From: Hyphomicrobiales bacterium
GTDB taxonomy: Bacteria; Pseudomonadota; Alphaproteobacteria; Rhizobiales; Rhizobiaceae
Direction of reading: 5' to 3'
DNA: 64,000 nt
Assembly: GCA_900471525.1 (NCBI GenBank)
Contig: UCEZ01000015.1
Coordinates: 143,290 to 207,289, forward strand
Position 1 is the stretch's first letter. Each line of letters starts with the position of its first letter. Positions 27,713 through 36,814 of the stretch are shown one piece after another. The position numbers were made by a program, and so were the translations under genes. The notes under the pieces are model-generated. The model saw nothing but the letters and a program-made list of their open reading frames with translations. It had not been told where the DNA came from and searched no databases.

Positions 27713-28189
27713 TCACTCGGCGGTATTGAGCAGTCCGGCATAGACGCCGGGCGCGGAATTCGGGATTGGCGTCGCGCCTACCGTCCGCTCATAGAAGGCC
27801 GATGGGCCGACATCGCCGATGATGGCGTAGCCATAACCCATCGTCTTCAGGTCCAGCAGGCTGGCGAGGAGCAACGCATGGCCAATGCCCTCGCCGCGAG
27901 CAGCCTCGTCGACACCGGTCGGTCCGAAGAAGCCGCGGGCAATCGATTCATGGCAGGCAAAGCCGATCAGCTTTTGCGCACGCGTCGCAAGGAAACAGGT
28001 CGGCGGCTGCCGGGCAAAAGCCACGGCCGTCTCGCTCGACCATCCGGAACTGAATTTTTCCCGCACCCAGCCGGTGACCAGTTCAAGCTCCGGAGCGAGC
28101 GCCCGTCGGATGGTGACCCCGGCTTTTTCCATGCGCGCATCGAGTTCGGGAACTGGTTTGACCAGTGAAAGATTGACCAGATAATCCAT
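27713..28189 (-). CDS. GNAT-family N-acetyltransferase
   Basis: A 158-residue GNAT protein with the acetyl-CoA loop VDEAARGEGIGHALLLA (R/Q-x-x-G-x-G/A motif) and an FYERTVGA segment near the end. The ATG at 28189 is preceded by AGGG; the longer upstream frame overlaps the ATPase gene. It sits 16 bases after the ATPase gene and 20 bases before the GH20 gene. Position suggests that it acetylates an amino sugar such as glucosamine from chitosan-like oligomers, but this is inference. Confidence 0.85.
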   Translation of the reverse strand: MDYLVNLSLVKPVPELDARMEKAGVTIRRALAPELELVTGWVREKFSSGWSSETAVAFARQPPTCFLATRAQKLIGFACHESIARGFFGPTGVDEAARGEGIGHALLLASLLDLKTMGYGYAIIGDVGPSAFYERTVGATPIPNSAPGVYAGLLNTAE

Positions 28190-28205
28190 GTTGAACCCTG
28201 TGTGG

Positions 28206-29150
28206 CTAGGTTTGGGATATACCGAGCGTGCGGACAAAATGATTCTCGCCGACTTGCTCGAAAGTCTGCGAAGCCGGCCGGCTGATGCGCCGCACCTCAT
28301 CAGCATGATTGAGGAACCGCGCGCTTTCGCCCGGCACAAACGGACGGTCCGGATTGGGCACCGCCGACAGAAGAAGCTGCGTATAGGGATGGCGGGCATC
28401 GCCGATCACGGCGTTCGTATCCCCCCACTCCACCATCTGTCCGGCAAACATCACGATGACCTCCTCGGCGATATGCGCGGCGGTGGCAATATCGTGCGTG
28501 ATGTAGAGCATGGCAAGGTTGCGCTCCCGCTTGATCTCGGCAAGGAGCGAGAGAATTCCGAGCCGGATCGAGACATCCAGCATCGAAGTCGGCTCATCGG
28601 CCACCAGAACCTCCGGCTGAACGGCAAGAGCCCTGGCGATATTGACGCGTTGCCGCTGGCCACCGGACAGTTCGTGCGGAAACTTCCTTGCCGTCACATC
28701 CGGGTCGAGACCGACGCCCTGAAGAAGCTCGGCAATCGCCTTGTCGATCCCCGCCCTGCCTTTGGCATGACCGTGAAGTTTCAGTGGTCTCTCGAGATGA
28801 TGATGAACTGAAAAGACCGGATTGAGCGAGGCGAATGGATCCTGAAAAACCATCTGCACCGCCCGCCGGTAGGCTCTTTCCGCATCGCTGGCGCCCGGCA
28901 GGGTGACGTCCAGACCGCGAAAGCGCATCGTGCCGAAGGTGGGATTGTCCATCCGGCCAATGATCCTTGCGCACGTCGTCTTGCCACAGCCGGATTCGCC
29001 GACCAGCGCCAAGGCACGGCCGGGCTGCAGCGACAGGGAAACACCGCGTAGCGCCTCGACGGCGCCGAATGTCCGCGTGATCCCGTCGAGCCGGATGATC
29101 GGGTCCGCAGTTCGTGTTTCAGCAACTGGAGTGACGGCCATGAGGTTCAT
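28206..29150 (-). CDS. Oligosaccharide/oligopeptide ABC transporter ATP-binding protein (OppF-type)
   Basis: A 314-residue ATPase of the Opp/Dpp class. Walker A GESGCGKTT, Q-loop MVFQDPFASLNP, signature HELSGGQRQRVNIARALA and Walker B VLVADEPTSMLD are clear. The start overlaps the stop of the partner ATPase (ATGA at 29147-29150). The C-terminal HPYTQLLLSAVPNPD segment is the usual Opp/Dpp tail. Confidence 0.92.
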   Translation of the reverse strand: MNLMAVTPVAETRTADPIIRLDGITRTFGAVEALRGVSLSLQPGRALALVGESGCGKTTCARIIGRMDNPTFGTMRFRGLDVTLPGASDAERAYRRAVQMVFQDPFASLNPVFSVHHHLERPLKLHGHAKGRAGIDKAIAELLQGVGLDPDVTARKFPHELSGGQRQRVNIARALAVQPEVLVADEPTSMLDVSIRLGILSLLAEIKRERNLAMLYITHDIATAAHIAEEVIVMFAGQMVEWGDTNAVIGDARHPYTQLLLSAVPNPDRPFVPGESARFLNHADEVRRISRPASQTFEQVGENHFVRTLGISQT

Positions 29151-29962
29151 TCTACGGCTCCCATCCTGTGCGCGGAAGCCGGCAATTGCGGAATGGCACC
29201 CCAGAGTTTTCGCGTATAGTCGTGGAGCGGCGCCTTGCTGATCTGTTGGACATTGCCAACCTCGACCAGCTCCCCCTTCAGCATGATGCCGATGCGGTGG
29301 CAAAGCTGCGCCATCAGGTGCAGGTCATGGGTAATGAACAGAACCGAAAATCCCTGATCGCGTTGCAGGTCGATCACCTGCTCCAGGATTTCCCGCTGCA
29401 CCACGACATCCAGCGCCGTCGTCGGTTCATCCATGATGATCAGCCGCGGCTTCAGGGCAAGGCAAATGGCGATGACGATGCGCTGGCGCATGCCGCCGCT
29501 GAACTGGTGCGGATAATCATCGAGCCGCGATGTGGATATGCCGACAAGCTTGAACATCTCTTCCGCCCTCACCCGCGACTGCGCGCGTGTCGAGCCGAGA
29601 TGCCGGCGCAACACGTCATGGAACTGCGCCTCGATCCGCATCAGCGGATTCAGCGAATTCATCGCGCTCTGGAACACCATGCCGACATCACGCCAACGTA
29701 CTTTCTGCAACTCGGCCTCGGATAGTTTCAGCAGATCCTGCCCTTCAAGCAGAATCTCGCCGCCCGTCACCCAGGCCGGCGGCTTGGATAGCCGGGTAAT
29801 GGCAAAGGCGATGGTACTCTTGCCGCAGCCTGATTCACCGGCAAGGCCGAACAACTCGCCCTTCCTGATATCGAAAGACACGTTTTTGACGGCCTGGAAC
29901 GAGCCCTTGTCGAGCAGATAGTCGACGCTGAGATCGCGGACCTGAAGCAAGGCCTCGCTCAT
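29147..29962 (-). CDS. Oligosaccharide/oligopeptide ABC transporter ATP-binding protein (OppD-type)
   Basis: A 271-residue ATPase. Walker A GESGCGKST, MVFQSAMNSLNP, HQFSGGMRQRIVIAICLALKP and LIIMDEPTTALD are present. The ATG at 29962 overlaps the permease stop (29959-29962), which fixes the start better than the in-frame upstream codon at 30010. Forms a heterodimer with the OppF-type ATPase. Confidence 0.92.
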   Translation of the reverse strand: MSEALLQVRDLSVDYLLDKGSFQAVKNVSFDIRKGELFGLAGESGCGKSTIAFAITRLSKPPAWVTGGEILLEGQDLLKLSEAELQKVRWRDVGMVFQSAMNSLNPLMRIEAQFHDVLRRHLGSTRAQSRVRAEEMFKLVGISTSRLDDYPHQFSGGMRQRIVIAICLALKPRLIIMDEPTTALDVVVQREILEQVIDLQRDQGFSVLFITHDLHLMAQLCHRIGIMLKGELVEVGNVQQISKAPLHDYTRKLWGAIPQLPASAHRMGAVE

Positions 29963-30861
29963 CGGGCTGCCCCCAGTTCCCGCCTGCGCAGGCGGTTCAG
30001 CCTCAGCCACCGGCTAAGCGCCGGCCCCGAGCGAAGTTGCGGATTGGCAATCTCGTCGAAGGTGAAATTGATCAGCGCCAGCCCAAGCCCCGTCAACGCG
30101 ATACCGGCGGCGGGTGCGCCGATGTCCCACCAGGCCCTAAGGATGATCGCCGAGGAGTTCTGCGCATTGTAGAGCATCGTGCCCCAGGTGACGCTCAAGG
30201 GATCGCCGAAGCCGAGATATTCCAGCGTCGTCTGCGCCACGATGGCATAGATGATGCTGCCGACGATATTGATGCCGATCAGCGGCGCCAGATTGGGCAG
30301 GATCTCCACGAAGATGATGCGCCAGGCCGGTTCGCCGACCATCCGCGCCGCAACCACGAATTCGCGGTTGCGCAGCGCTAATGTCTGGGAGCGCGTCATG
30401 CGGGCGCCCCATGGCCAGGAGGTTAGCGCGATGATGGCCATGATCGCCCAGGGGCCGACCGTACCGGCAAACGACGCAAGCAGGATCAGCAGCGGAATAT
30501 TGGGAATGACCAAAACGGCATTGGTGAGAAGATCAAGCGTGGCATCGGTGCGTCCACCGAAATAACCGGCGACCAGCCCGACGACTGTTCCAAGCGCCGT
30601 GATCGCAAGGCCCGTGGCAAAGCCGACGGCGAGCGACGGGCGCGCGCCCCAGACGAACTGCGAATAGACATCGCGGCCCATTTTGGTGGTGCCGAAATAG
30701 TGCTCGACGGTCGGCGCCTGATGCGAGCGACCAACCCGTTCGCTCGGGTCGCCGGGGGCAATCAGCGGAGCAAACAGAGCCATCAGGCAGAGTGATAGAA
30801 TGATGACGAGACCGGCGAGCGCCTTCTTCTGCCGCCAGAACAGCGTGAAACTAGAGCTCAT
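29959..30861 (-). CDS. ABC transporter permease (DppC/OppC-type)
   Basis: A 300-residue permease with an N-terminal helix (LAGLVIILSLCLMALFAPLI), the DppC family block HYFGTTKMGRDVYSQ and an EAA loop in EFVVAARMVGEPAWRIIFVEILPN. It overlaps both neighbouring genes by four bases, so all transporter genes are translationally coupled. Confidence 0.92.
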   Translation of the reverse strand: MSSSFTLFWRQKKALAGLVIILSLCLMALFAPLIAPGDPSERVGRSHQAPTVEHYFGTTKMGRDVYSQFVWGARPSLAVGFATGLAITALGTVVGLVAGYFGGRTDATLDLLTNAVLVIPNIPLLILLASFAGTVGPWAIMAIIALTSWPWGARMTRSQTLALRNREFVVAARMVGEPAWRIIFVEILPNLAPLIGINIVGSIIYAIVAQTTLEYLGFGDPLSVTWGTMLYNAQNSSAIILRAWWDIGAPAAGIALTGLGLALINFTFDEIANPQLRSGPALSRWLRLNRLRRRELGAAR

Positions 30862-31841
30862 GCTGCACTCTCCCGAACACGCGGATCGACGATCCCGTAA
30901 ATGATATCGACCAGCAGATTGGCGCCGAGTGTGGCGAGCGTCATCAATAGCAGCTGCCCCTGGATGACCGGATAGTCGCGGGCGACGCTCGCTGTATAGA
31001 GGGTCAGGCCAAGCCCCGGATAGTTGAAGACGATTTCGGTGACGATCGATCCGCCAAAGACGGCACCCAGCATCAGCGCCAGATTGGTCAGCACCGGCAG
31101 CATGGCGTTGCGGGCGGCATAGCTGAACATCACCGCGGTTTCGGTCAGGCCCTTGGCGCGGCCCATCGTGACATAGTCCTCGCCGAGCACCGAAATCATG
31201 CTGGAACGCATCGTCGTCTGGAATTCGCCGATCAGGTAAGGCGACAGCGTCAGCACCGGCATGATCGCATGCAGGAAGACACTGCCGAAGAAGGTGAAAT
31301 TCAAGCCAGGATCGAGGCTCGGATCATAGGCATAGCCGACCGGAAGGAACCTGAGCGTCACGCCGAAGAAAAACAGCGTCGCCAGCGCGATAATGACAGG
31401 CGGCACCGCGATCATCACGACGGAGAACGGCGTTATGATCGTGTCGAAACGCCCGCCCCGTCGCCAGGCGGCAATTGCGCCGAGCGAAACCCCGACGCAT
31501 AGCGAAAAGACAATGGCCGTTATGACCAGGAAAGCCGTCCAGCCGAGGGATCGGCCGAGCACCTCGGTGACCGTCTGCGGATAGTATTTGACCGAAACGC
31601 CGAGATCGAAATGCGCAAGCCCGACGACATAATCAACGAACTGCTCGAGCACCGGTTTCTCGATGGCGCCAAAGCGCGCCCGGATAGCCTCGATCGCGGC
31701 AGGCGTGGCCCGGGGGCCAAGCTGCGCGATCATGCTGTCGACTGGGCTCCCCGGCATCAGCCGGGGGACCGTGAAATTCACCAGGATGGCGAACAGGAAG
31801 GCTACGCAATAAACCGCGAGCCGCCGGGGGGAAAGCCGCAT
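30858..31841 (-). CDS. ABC transporter permease (DppB/OppB-type)
   Basis: A 327-residue permease beginning with a hydrophobic helix (LAVYCVAFLFAILVNFTVPR) and RLMPGSP, a DppB hallmark. The docking loop is EDYVTMGRAKGLTETAVMFSYAARNA, and GSIVTEIVFNYPGLG and RDYPVIQGQ are typical. It is 18 bases downstream of the binding-protein gene. Confidence 0.92.
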   Translation of the reverse strand: MRLSPRRLAVYCVAFLFAILVNFTVPRLMPGSPVDSMIAQLGPRATPAAIEAIRARFGAIEKPVLEQFVDYVVGLAHFDLGVSVKYYPQTVTEVLGRSLGWTAFLVITAIVFSLCVGVSLGAIAAWRRGGRFDTIITPFSVVMIAVPPVIIALATLFFFGVTLRFLPVGYAYDPSLDPGLNFTFFGSVFLHAIMPVLTLSPYLIGEFQTTMRSSMISVLGEDYVTMGRAKGLTETAVMFSYAARNAMLPVLTNLALMLGAVFGGSIVTEIVFNYPGLGLTLYTASVARDYPVIQGQLLLMTLATLGANLLVDIIYGIVDPRVRESAA

Positions 31842-31859
31842 CGTCCGAGCCTGCCACGC

Positions 31860-33581
31860 TTATTGCACAGGCTTCAGGCGCAGAAGATGCATCAGTCGCA
31901 TCCGATTGTTGTCATGGTCCTCGGGGTTCATCGCCGGCTCCTCCTTGGATACCCAGCCGGTGAACCGCTTGGTCGAGAACTGATACCAGGTCGGACCGTT
32001 GAAGACCGGGACGACAGGCAGATTGTCGGCGACGATCAGCTGTACTTTATCAAACAGCGCTTTGCGCTCCTCGTCCGTGGTGGCGCGGCGATAGTCGTCG
32101 AAGACCTTGTCCAGCTCCGGGTTCGAGTAGCGGGATGGCGCACTGGTGATGCGGCCGGCAAACGCCGTCGACAACGACTGGAAATAGCCGCGGAACGGCG
32201 TCGGGCCATCGGCACGCGAATTCATCACGGCCTCAAACGACCCGTCGAGGATCTGCTTTTGCCACTGCTCGTATTCCGGTGTCGCCACAGAAGCGTTGAT
32301 ACCGATCTTGCGCAGGCCTTCGGTCGCGATTTGGACCGCATCGATCCAGTCGGTCCAGCCGTTCGGCACGATGATCGGGAAGGTGATCGGCTTGCCGCTC
32401 GGCGTTGCGCGGAACCCGTCGCCGCCCTTGGCATAGCCTGCATCGTCCAGCAGCTTGTTGGCCTTGTCGATGTCATAGGTCAGCCACTCGTCCTGCGCGC
32501 CTTCCGCTGCCTTGTTGCGCCAGCTGTCGAAGCGCGGCGGCAGGCCACTGGCATGCAGGTTGACCACCGGATAGCCGAACCCGGCAATATCCACCATGGC
32601 GGTGCGGTCCATCGCCAGGCTGAAGGCACGTCGGAACGTCATGTCGTTGAAGGCCTCGGCATTGCCGGGATTCGACGATTTGAGGTTCATCTGGAATGCC
32701 ACGGTTTCCGCCGGCGGCTGCCAGTAGGCATTATGTTCGGCATCAAGCCCGACATAGGTCGTGTCGATCTGTGGCAGGAACGAGCCGAACCAGTCGATCG
32801 AGCCCTCCGGCAGAAGGGCGAGCATCTGGTCGTTGCCGGCAATCTGCGGCAGCTTCAGGCAATCCACCTTCAGCGTCGCTGCATCCCAGTAATTCGGATT
32901 GCGGCACTGTTCGTAAACCTGCGGCGTGAAGCGGCGGATCTCGGTCATCGGGCCTGAACCGACAGGCGTTTCATTCTTGAAGGCAAGGGGATCGGCCACA
33001 TCTTTCCAGATATGCTCAGGCACGACCGGGAAGTCAGCGAGAGATTCCGGAAAATGCGTGTCAACGTCCTTGAGGTTGATCTTCACTTCGGTCGGCGATG
33101 GCGCCTCGACCGAGGCGACGCTCTGGCCGACGCCGACAGTGTCGACCGCCGGGTTCTTCAGCATCATTTCGAGCGTGAACTTCATGTCGGCCGACGTCAG
33201 CGGCTTGCCGTCCGACCATTTGACGCCATCGCGCAGCGTATAGGTGATCGACTTAAGGTCGTCGGCAAACTTGTAGGCCGTTGCCAGCCGAAAGACCGGC
33301 TTGCCGCTGTCATAGTCGTTGAAGATGACGAGCGGCTCGTAAACGAAATCCATGGTGCTCTGGCGACGGCCGCCCAGATCGAACGGGTTGAAGTTCTGCA
33401 CCCAGCTCGTCTGTTCCTCGATGTGCAGCGTCAGCACGGATTCGGCCCTCGCCTGCCCGGCAACCAAGGCGATCAGCGATGCAGCCAAGGCTCCTCGCCA
33501 AAGCCTCCCCACCCCTGTTCCGGGCTTTCCAGGCGCTCCGAAAATGCTCTTGCTGGCTTCTATTCTCTCGACTGCCGTCAT
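31860..33581 (-). CDS. Solute-binding protein family 5, probably for chito-oligosaccharides
   Basis: A 573-residue periplasmic SBP_bac_5 protein with an N-terminal signal (ALAASLIALVAGQARA) after a long basic leader. ATG 33581 has AGGGG about 9 bases ahead. Blocks such as YTLRDGVKWSDGKPLTSADMKFTLEMM and TYDIDKANKLLDDAGYAKG are typical. Family members bind oligopeptides, but a branch including the Vibrio chitin-oligosaccharide binding protein and Thermotoga sugar-binding proteins takes oligosaccharides. The GH20 gene in the same operon argues for the latter. An 8-bp inverted repeat lies just upstream of the start. Confidence 0.85.
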   Translation of the reverse strand: MTAVERIEASKSIFGAPGKPGTGVGRLWRGALAASLIALVAGQARAESVLTLHIEEQTSWVQNFNPFDLGGRRQSTMDFVYEPLVIFNDYDSGKPVFRLATAYKFADDLKSITYTLRDGVKWSDGKPLTSADMKFTLEMMLKNPAVDTVGVGQSVASVEAPSPTEVKINLKDVDTHFPESLADFPVVPEHIWKDVADPLAFKNETPVGSGPMTEIRRFTPQVYEQCRNPNYWDAATLKVDCLKLPQIAGNDQMLALLPEGSIDWFGSFLPQIDTTYVGLDAEHNAYWQPPAETVAFQMNLKSSNPGNAEAFNDMTFRRAFSLAMDRTAMVDIAGFGYPVVNLHASGLPPRFDSWRNKAAEGAQDEWLTYDIDKANKLLDDAGYAKGGDGFRATPSGKPITFPIIVPNGWTDWIDAVQIATEGLRKIGINASVATPEYEQWQKQILDGSFEAVMNSRADGPTPFRGYFQSLSTAFAGRITSAPSRYSNPELDKVFDDYRRATTDEERKALFDKVQLIVADNLPVVPVFNGPTWYQFSTKRFTGWVSKEEPAMNPEDHDNNRMRLMHLLRLKPVQ

Positions 33582-33613
33582 GACGAATCCCCTCAGATTT
33601 CGTTGATCGATCT

Positions 33614-33638
33614 ATTAAGTCAAGTAATTGGACTTAAT
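33614..33638. promoter_or_regulatory. Operator-like inverted repeat upstream of the chito-oligosaccharide operon
   Basis: ATTAAGTC (33614-33621) and GACTTAAT (33631-33638) are perfect 8-bp arms around 9 bases, 32 bases before the binding-protein start. This is the only strong dyad in the 324-base gap and likely binds a repressor of the operon. No regulator gene for it lies in the window. The rest of the gap (33582-33905) also contains a 14-mer repeat and a CtrA-type box listed separately. Confidence 0.7.
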
Positions 33639-33725
33639 GATAGGTCCAGAAAGGAAGGGCTGTCAACAGGCCTGTTCTTGCCGCGAGCAAGATAGAAATC
33701 GGCAATGCTGGAATCCCCTCAGATC

Positions 33726-33739
33726 GTTAACGCTTGCGG
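33726..33739 (+). repeat. 14-mer GTTAACGCTTGCGG, copy 1
   Basis: This 14-base word recurs exactly on the minus strand at 41344-41357, about 7.6 kb away. Both copies lie in intergenic promoter-like DNA and contain GTTAAC. The role is unknown. Confidence 0.55.
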
Positions 33740-33794
33740 CCCCCGGCAGTAGACAGCCGACGACGACGGGCCACGCCGAGAAATTTACCTTAAG

Positions 33795-33809
33795 TTAAGA
33801 AATCCTTAA
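33795..33809. promoter_or_regulatory. CtrA-type box (TTAA-N7-TTAA)
   Basis: TTAA at 33795-33798, seven bases, TTAA at 33806-33809: a perfect full CtrA consensus. It lies about 97 bases upstream of the small membrane-protein gene at 33906. CtrA is the cell-cycle response regulator of alphaproteobacteria. Confidence 0.6.
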
Positions 33810-33905
33810 TTTCGCCTATTCCGGCAGTGACTTTGCGTCCGCTTGCGCGCAAATTGCATAATAGGACGACAAGCATTCACACGAAGCGAAGAGGAGCGCG
33901 GCATC

Positions 33906-34166
33906 ATGTCGAACCTGCAGATTGCAGCGCTGGTTTATGGCGCGACAGCCCTGCTCTATCTCACGCCCACCTATCTCGAGGGCGAGAAAAACGGCGGCCA
34001 TTGGTCGGTCTACCGCTTAGCCGGCTTGGTGTTCTGCCTCTTCTGGCCACTGCTGACGGCCGTGTTCATCTTCAAATTCGCTGCCAGCCCGTCCAAGCCG
34101 AAATTCGTCTTTGTCGATCAGGCTGTTGCCATGCGTCCAAAATCCACAACCCGTCCTTCCGACTAA
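33906..34166 (+). CDS. Small membrane protein (86 aa), hypothetical
   Basis: ATG 33906 has GAGGAG 9 bases upstream; a longer frame from 33843 is less likely. The product has two hydrophobic segments, about residues 4-20 (LQIAALVYGATALLYL) and 37-58 (LAGLVFCLFWPLLTAVFIFKF), then a polar basic tail. No enzyme motif is seen and I do not recognise a family. A perfect CtrA-type box upstream suggests a cell-cycle or envelope role, but that is inference. It stands alone between the chito-oligosaccharide operon and the EPS locus. Confidence 0.7.
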   Translation: MSNLQIAALVYGATALLYLTPTYLEGEKNGGHWSVYRLAGLVFCLFWPLLTAVFIFKFAASPSKPKFVFVDQAVAMRPKSTTRPSD

Positions 34167-34541
34167 GCGAATAGCACCGGTTGTCATCAATTCAGAATTC
34201 GTTAACCGTCACAGGTAGCGTGTTGCACCACCGCAACGCTGCCGGTCACCAGCAAAAATCTACCCAAGATTGCATAGACTTAGAACTGGCCTTTTCCGCC
34301 TGAAGCCCGCAGCCGCCCGAAGGAAACGAAGCAACCGCGGTTCAATTTGCACTTCAGAACGGAACAAATTCGCCTTGGTCATTGTTTAAAATTTTAATAA
34401 AACTGCAGAATTATTCTTAAATAAATCTTTACCGTGAGACCAAATACCGGAAATTGTTCCCGAATCCTGATCCAGATTAACACATCGCGGAGGCTTTTCA
34501 GGCAATATCCCGCCTCGAAAGCAAGTCGGGGATTTTGCTGC
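34167..34541. other. Intergenic region before the EPS locus
   Basis: These 375 bases hold no gene. The half nearest the amidotransferase is strongly AT-rich (34380-34435), as expected for a promoter. An imperfect hairpin at 34214-34243 has GGTAGCG pairing with CGCTGCC and TTGC with GCAA across a 2-base bulge. It lacks a T tract. No clear hexamers were assigned. Confidence 0.5.
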
Positions 34542-36488
34542 ATGTGTGGATTTGCGGGTTATTTCGGAGAGGGCGTTGCGCCGCAGGATGCGCGACCGCT
34601 GCTGCACCGCATGGTTGCCGCAATTGCGCACCGCGGGCCGGACGAGCAAGGGATTTTCGCCGGCCCCGCCGTCGGGCTCGGCCATGCACGCCTGTCCATC
34701 GTCGGCCTCGCCGATGGCCAGCAACCCATGACCCATACCAATGGTGATTCCACCATCGCCTTCAATGGCGAGATCTTCAACTATGTCGAGCTGAGGGAAA
34801 CGCTCAAAGCCCAGGGCCATATCTTCCGCACCGGCAGCGACACGGAAGTGATACTGCACCTCTACGAGCGCATGGGGCCTGATTGCGTGTCCTTGCTCAA
34901 CGGCGATTTCGCCTTTGCGATCTGGGACGCCAGCGCGCATCGGATGGTGATTGCCCGCGACCGGATGGGCGTTCGCCCGCTCTTTTACACGACGGTCGGC
35001 CGCACTCTCTACTTCGCTTCCGAGGTAAAGGCGCTGCTACAGGTTCCGGGTGTCCGCGCGGAAATGGATCCGCTGGCGCTCGATCAGATCTTCACGCTCT
35101 GGGCGCCGATCGCGCCGCGCACTGCCTTTCGCAACATTTTCGAGCTTGAGCCCGCGCATCTCCTCATTGCCGACAAAGGCGGCATGTCGATCAGGCCCTA
35201 TTGGCAACTGCAATATCCAGATATCGGCGAGCCGGCCGCCTATACCGACGAGCGCGTGGCTGCCGAGGAACTACGCGCCCTCCTGACCGACGCGACGCGC
35301 ATCAGGATGCGCGCCGACGTGCCGGTCGGCTCCTATCTCTCCGGGGGACTGGATTCCTCCATCGTGTCGGCACTTGCAGCCCCCATGGCACCGAATGGCC
35401 TCTCCACTTTTTCGGTCACCTTCGGCAGCGAAGAACATGACGAAAGCGCCTTCCAGATGCAGATGGCCAAGGCTCTCGGCACGCACCATCACGCGGTAGC
35501 CTGTGGTGACGGCGATATCGCAAGCACATTTCCCGACGTGATCCGCTTTACCGAGCGCCCGATCCTGCGCACGGCGCCGGCACCGCTCTACCAATTGTCC
35601 GGCCTCGTTCGCGAAAAGGGCCTGAAAGTCGTTCTAACCGGCGAAGGCGCAGACGAAGTCTTTGCCGGCTATGATATCTTCAAGGAATCTCGCGTTCGCC
35701 GTTTCTGCGCGCGCCAGCCCGGTTCGCGGATCAGGCCGCATCTCTTCCGCAAGCTCTATGCCTATCTGCCCGGCTTGAAGCAGCAGTCGGCCGAATATCT
35801 GGCTGCATTCTTCGGGGCTGGCGACGACCTCCCGGACGATCCGCTGTTCTCGCACCGGCCACGTCTGCGGGGAACAGCAGCCGCAAAGCTGTTCTTCTCC
35901 GGCGATCTTCGCCAGGCCCTTCAAGGCTATGATGCCGCCGCCGAACTGATCTCACGGCTGCCCGGAGACTTCGGCCGCTGGCATCCACTGCATCAGGCGC
36001 AATATCTCGAAAGCCGCTTCCTGCTGCCAGGCTATATCCTGTCGAGCCAGGGCGACCGCATGGCCATGGCGCATGGCATCGAGGGTCGCTTCCCGTTCCT
36101 CGATCACCGCCTCGTCGAGTTCGCTACCCGTCTGCCGCCCGAAATGAAGCTCAAGGGGCTCGTCGAAAAACACATCCTGCGGGAAGCGACGAAAGACCTT
36201 CTTCCGGAATCCATCGGACGCCGGACCAAGCAACCATATCGCGCGCCGGACAGCCAATCCTTCGTCGGCAAGAACGAGCGCGACTACGTGCGCGAGGCAT
36301 TCAGCGAACACAGGATCGCGGAAGCCGGCCTCTTCAATCCCAAGGCCGTTTCGAAACTGTACGAAAAATGCAGCGAGAAGCCGGCATCCGGTTATCGCGA
36401 CAATGTCGCCTTCGTCGGCATCCTATCAACGCAACTCTGGCAACAGACATTTTCAGCCACAAAGGCGCTCGGCGCGCAGGCGGCCTGA
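34542..36488 (+). CDS. AsnB-type glutamine amidotransferase in an EPS locus
   Basis: A 648-residue asparagine-synthetase-like enzyme. The start is fixed by Cys2 (MCGFAGYFG), the N-terminal nucleophile of the class-II glutaminase domain (1-210). The PP-loop SGGLDSS is at 267-273, followed by LTGEGADEVFAGYD. Such proteins activate a carboxylate with ATP and transfer glutamine ammonia to it. Related proteins sit in EPS loci where they are thought to amidate a sugar acid or a carrier-bound acyl group. The next genes are an ACP and an AMP-ligase, so a carrier-bound substrate is plausible. Housekeeping asparagine synthesis is less likely from context. Confidence 0.88.
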   Translation: MCGFAGYFGEGVAPQDARPLLHRMVAAIAHRGPDEQGIFAGPAVGLGHARLSIVGLADGQQPMTHTNGDSTIAFNGEIFNYVELRETLKAQGHIFRTGSDTEVILHLYERMGPDCVSLLNGDFAFAIWDASAHRMVIARDRMGVRPLFYTTVGRTLYFASEVKALLQVPGVRAEMDPLALDQIFTLWAPIAPRTAFRNIFELEPAHLLIADKGGMSIRPYWQLQYPDIGEPAAYTDERVAAEELRALLTDATRIRMRADVPVGSYLSGGLDSSIVSALAAPMAPNGLSTFSVTFGSEEHDESAFQMQMAKALGTHHHAVACGDGDIASTFPDVIRFTERPILRTAPAPLYQLSGLVREKGLKVVLTGEGADEVFAGYDIFKESRVRRFCARQPGSRIRPHLFRKLYAYLPGLKQQSAEYLAAFFGAGDDLPDDPLFSHRPRLRGTAAAKLFFSGDLRQALQGYDAAAELISRLPGDFGRWHPLHQAQYLESRFLLPGYILSSQGDRMAMAHGIEGRFPFLDHRLVEFATRLPPEMKLKGLVEKHILREATKDLLPESIGRRTKQPYRAPDSQSFVGKNERDYVREAFSEHRIAEAGLFNPKAVSKLYEKCSEKPASGYRDNVAFVGILSTQLWQQTFSATKALGAQAA

Positions 36489-36509
36489 GCTCAATACCAG
36501 GAGAACCAC

Positions 36510-36788
36510 ATGACCCAGCCTATCAAGGACAGCATCAAGGCCTTCATCATCGAGAACTTCCTGTTCGGCGACACATCCTACGACCTTCAGGACGAGGCAT
36601 CGCTGATCGAAAACGAAGTCATCGATTCCACCGGTGTTCTCGAACTCGTCGCCTTCATCGAAGACCGCTTCGGCTTCGTCATGGCAGATGCCGACATCGT
36701 TCCGGCCAATCTCGATTCGGTGGCACGGATCACCGCCTTCGTCGCAAAGCACGCGCAAGAGCCAGCCCTCAACAAGATGTCTGCCTGA
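36510..36788 (+). CDS. Acyl carrier protein
   Basis: A 92-residue discrete carrier protein. Ser40 in EVIDSTGVLELVAFIEDRF is the phosphopantetheine site (usual D-S-L/T). AGGAG precedes the ATG. The two flanking genes encode an amidotransferase and an AMP-forming ligase, the latter probably loading this carrier. It is distinct from the fatty-acid ACP in sequence and location. The acyl group carried is unknown. Confidence 0.9.
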   Translation: MTQPIKDSIKAFIIENFLFGDTSYDLQDEASLIENEVIDSTGVLELVAFIEDRFGFVMADADIVPANLDSVARITAFVAKHAQEPALNKMSA

Positions 36789-36814
36789 ATAGATCGGGCG
36801 ACGGGAGACAGACG

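Noticed and set aside
34214..34243. Hairpin after the small membrane-protein gene as a terminator
   Set aside because: The stem has a 2-base bulge and no T tract on either strand, so termination is not supported.
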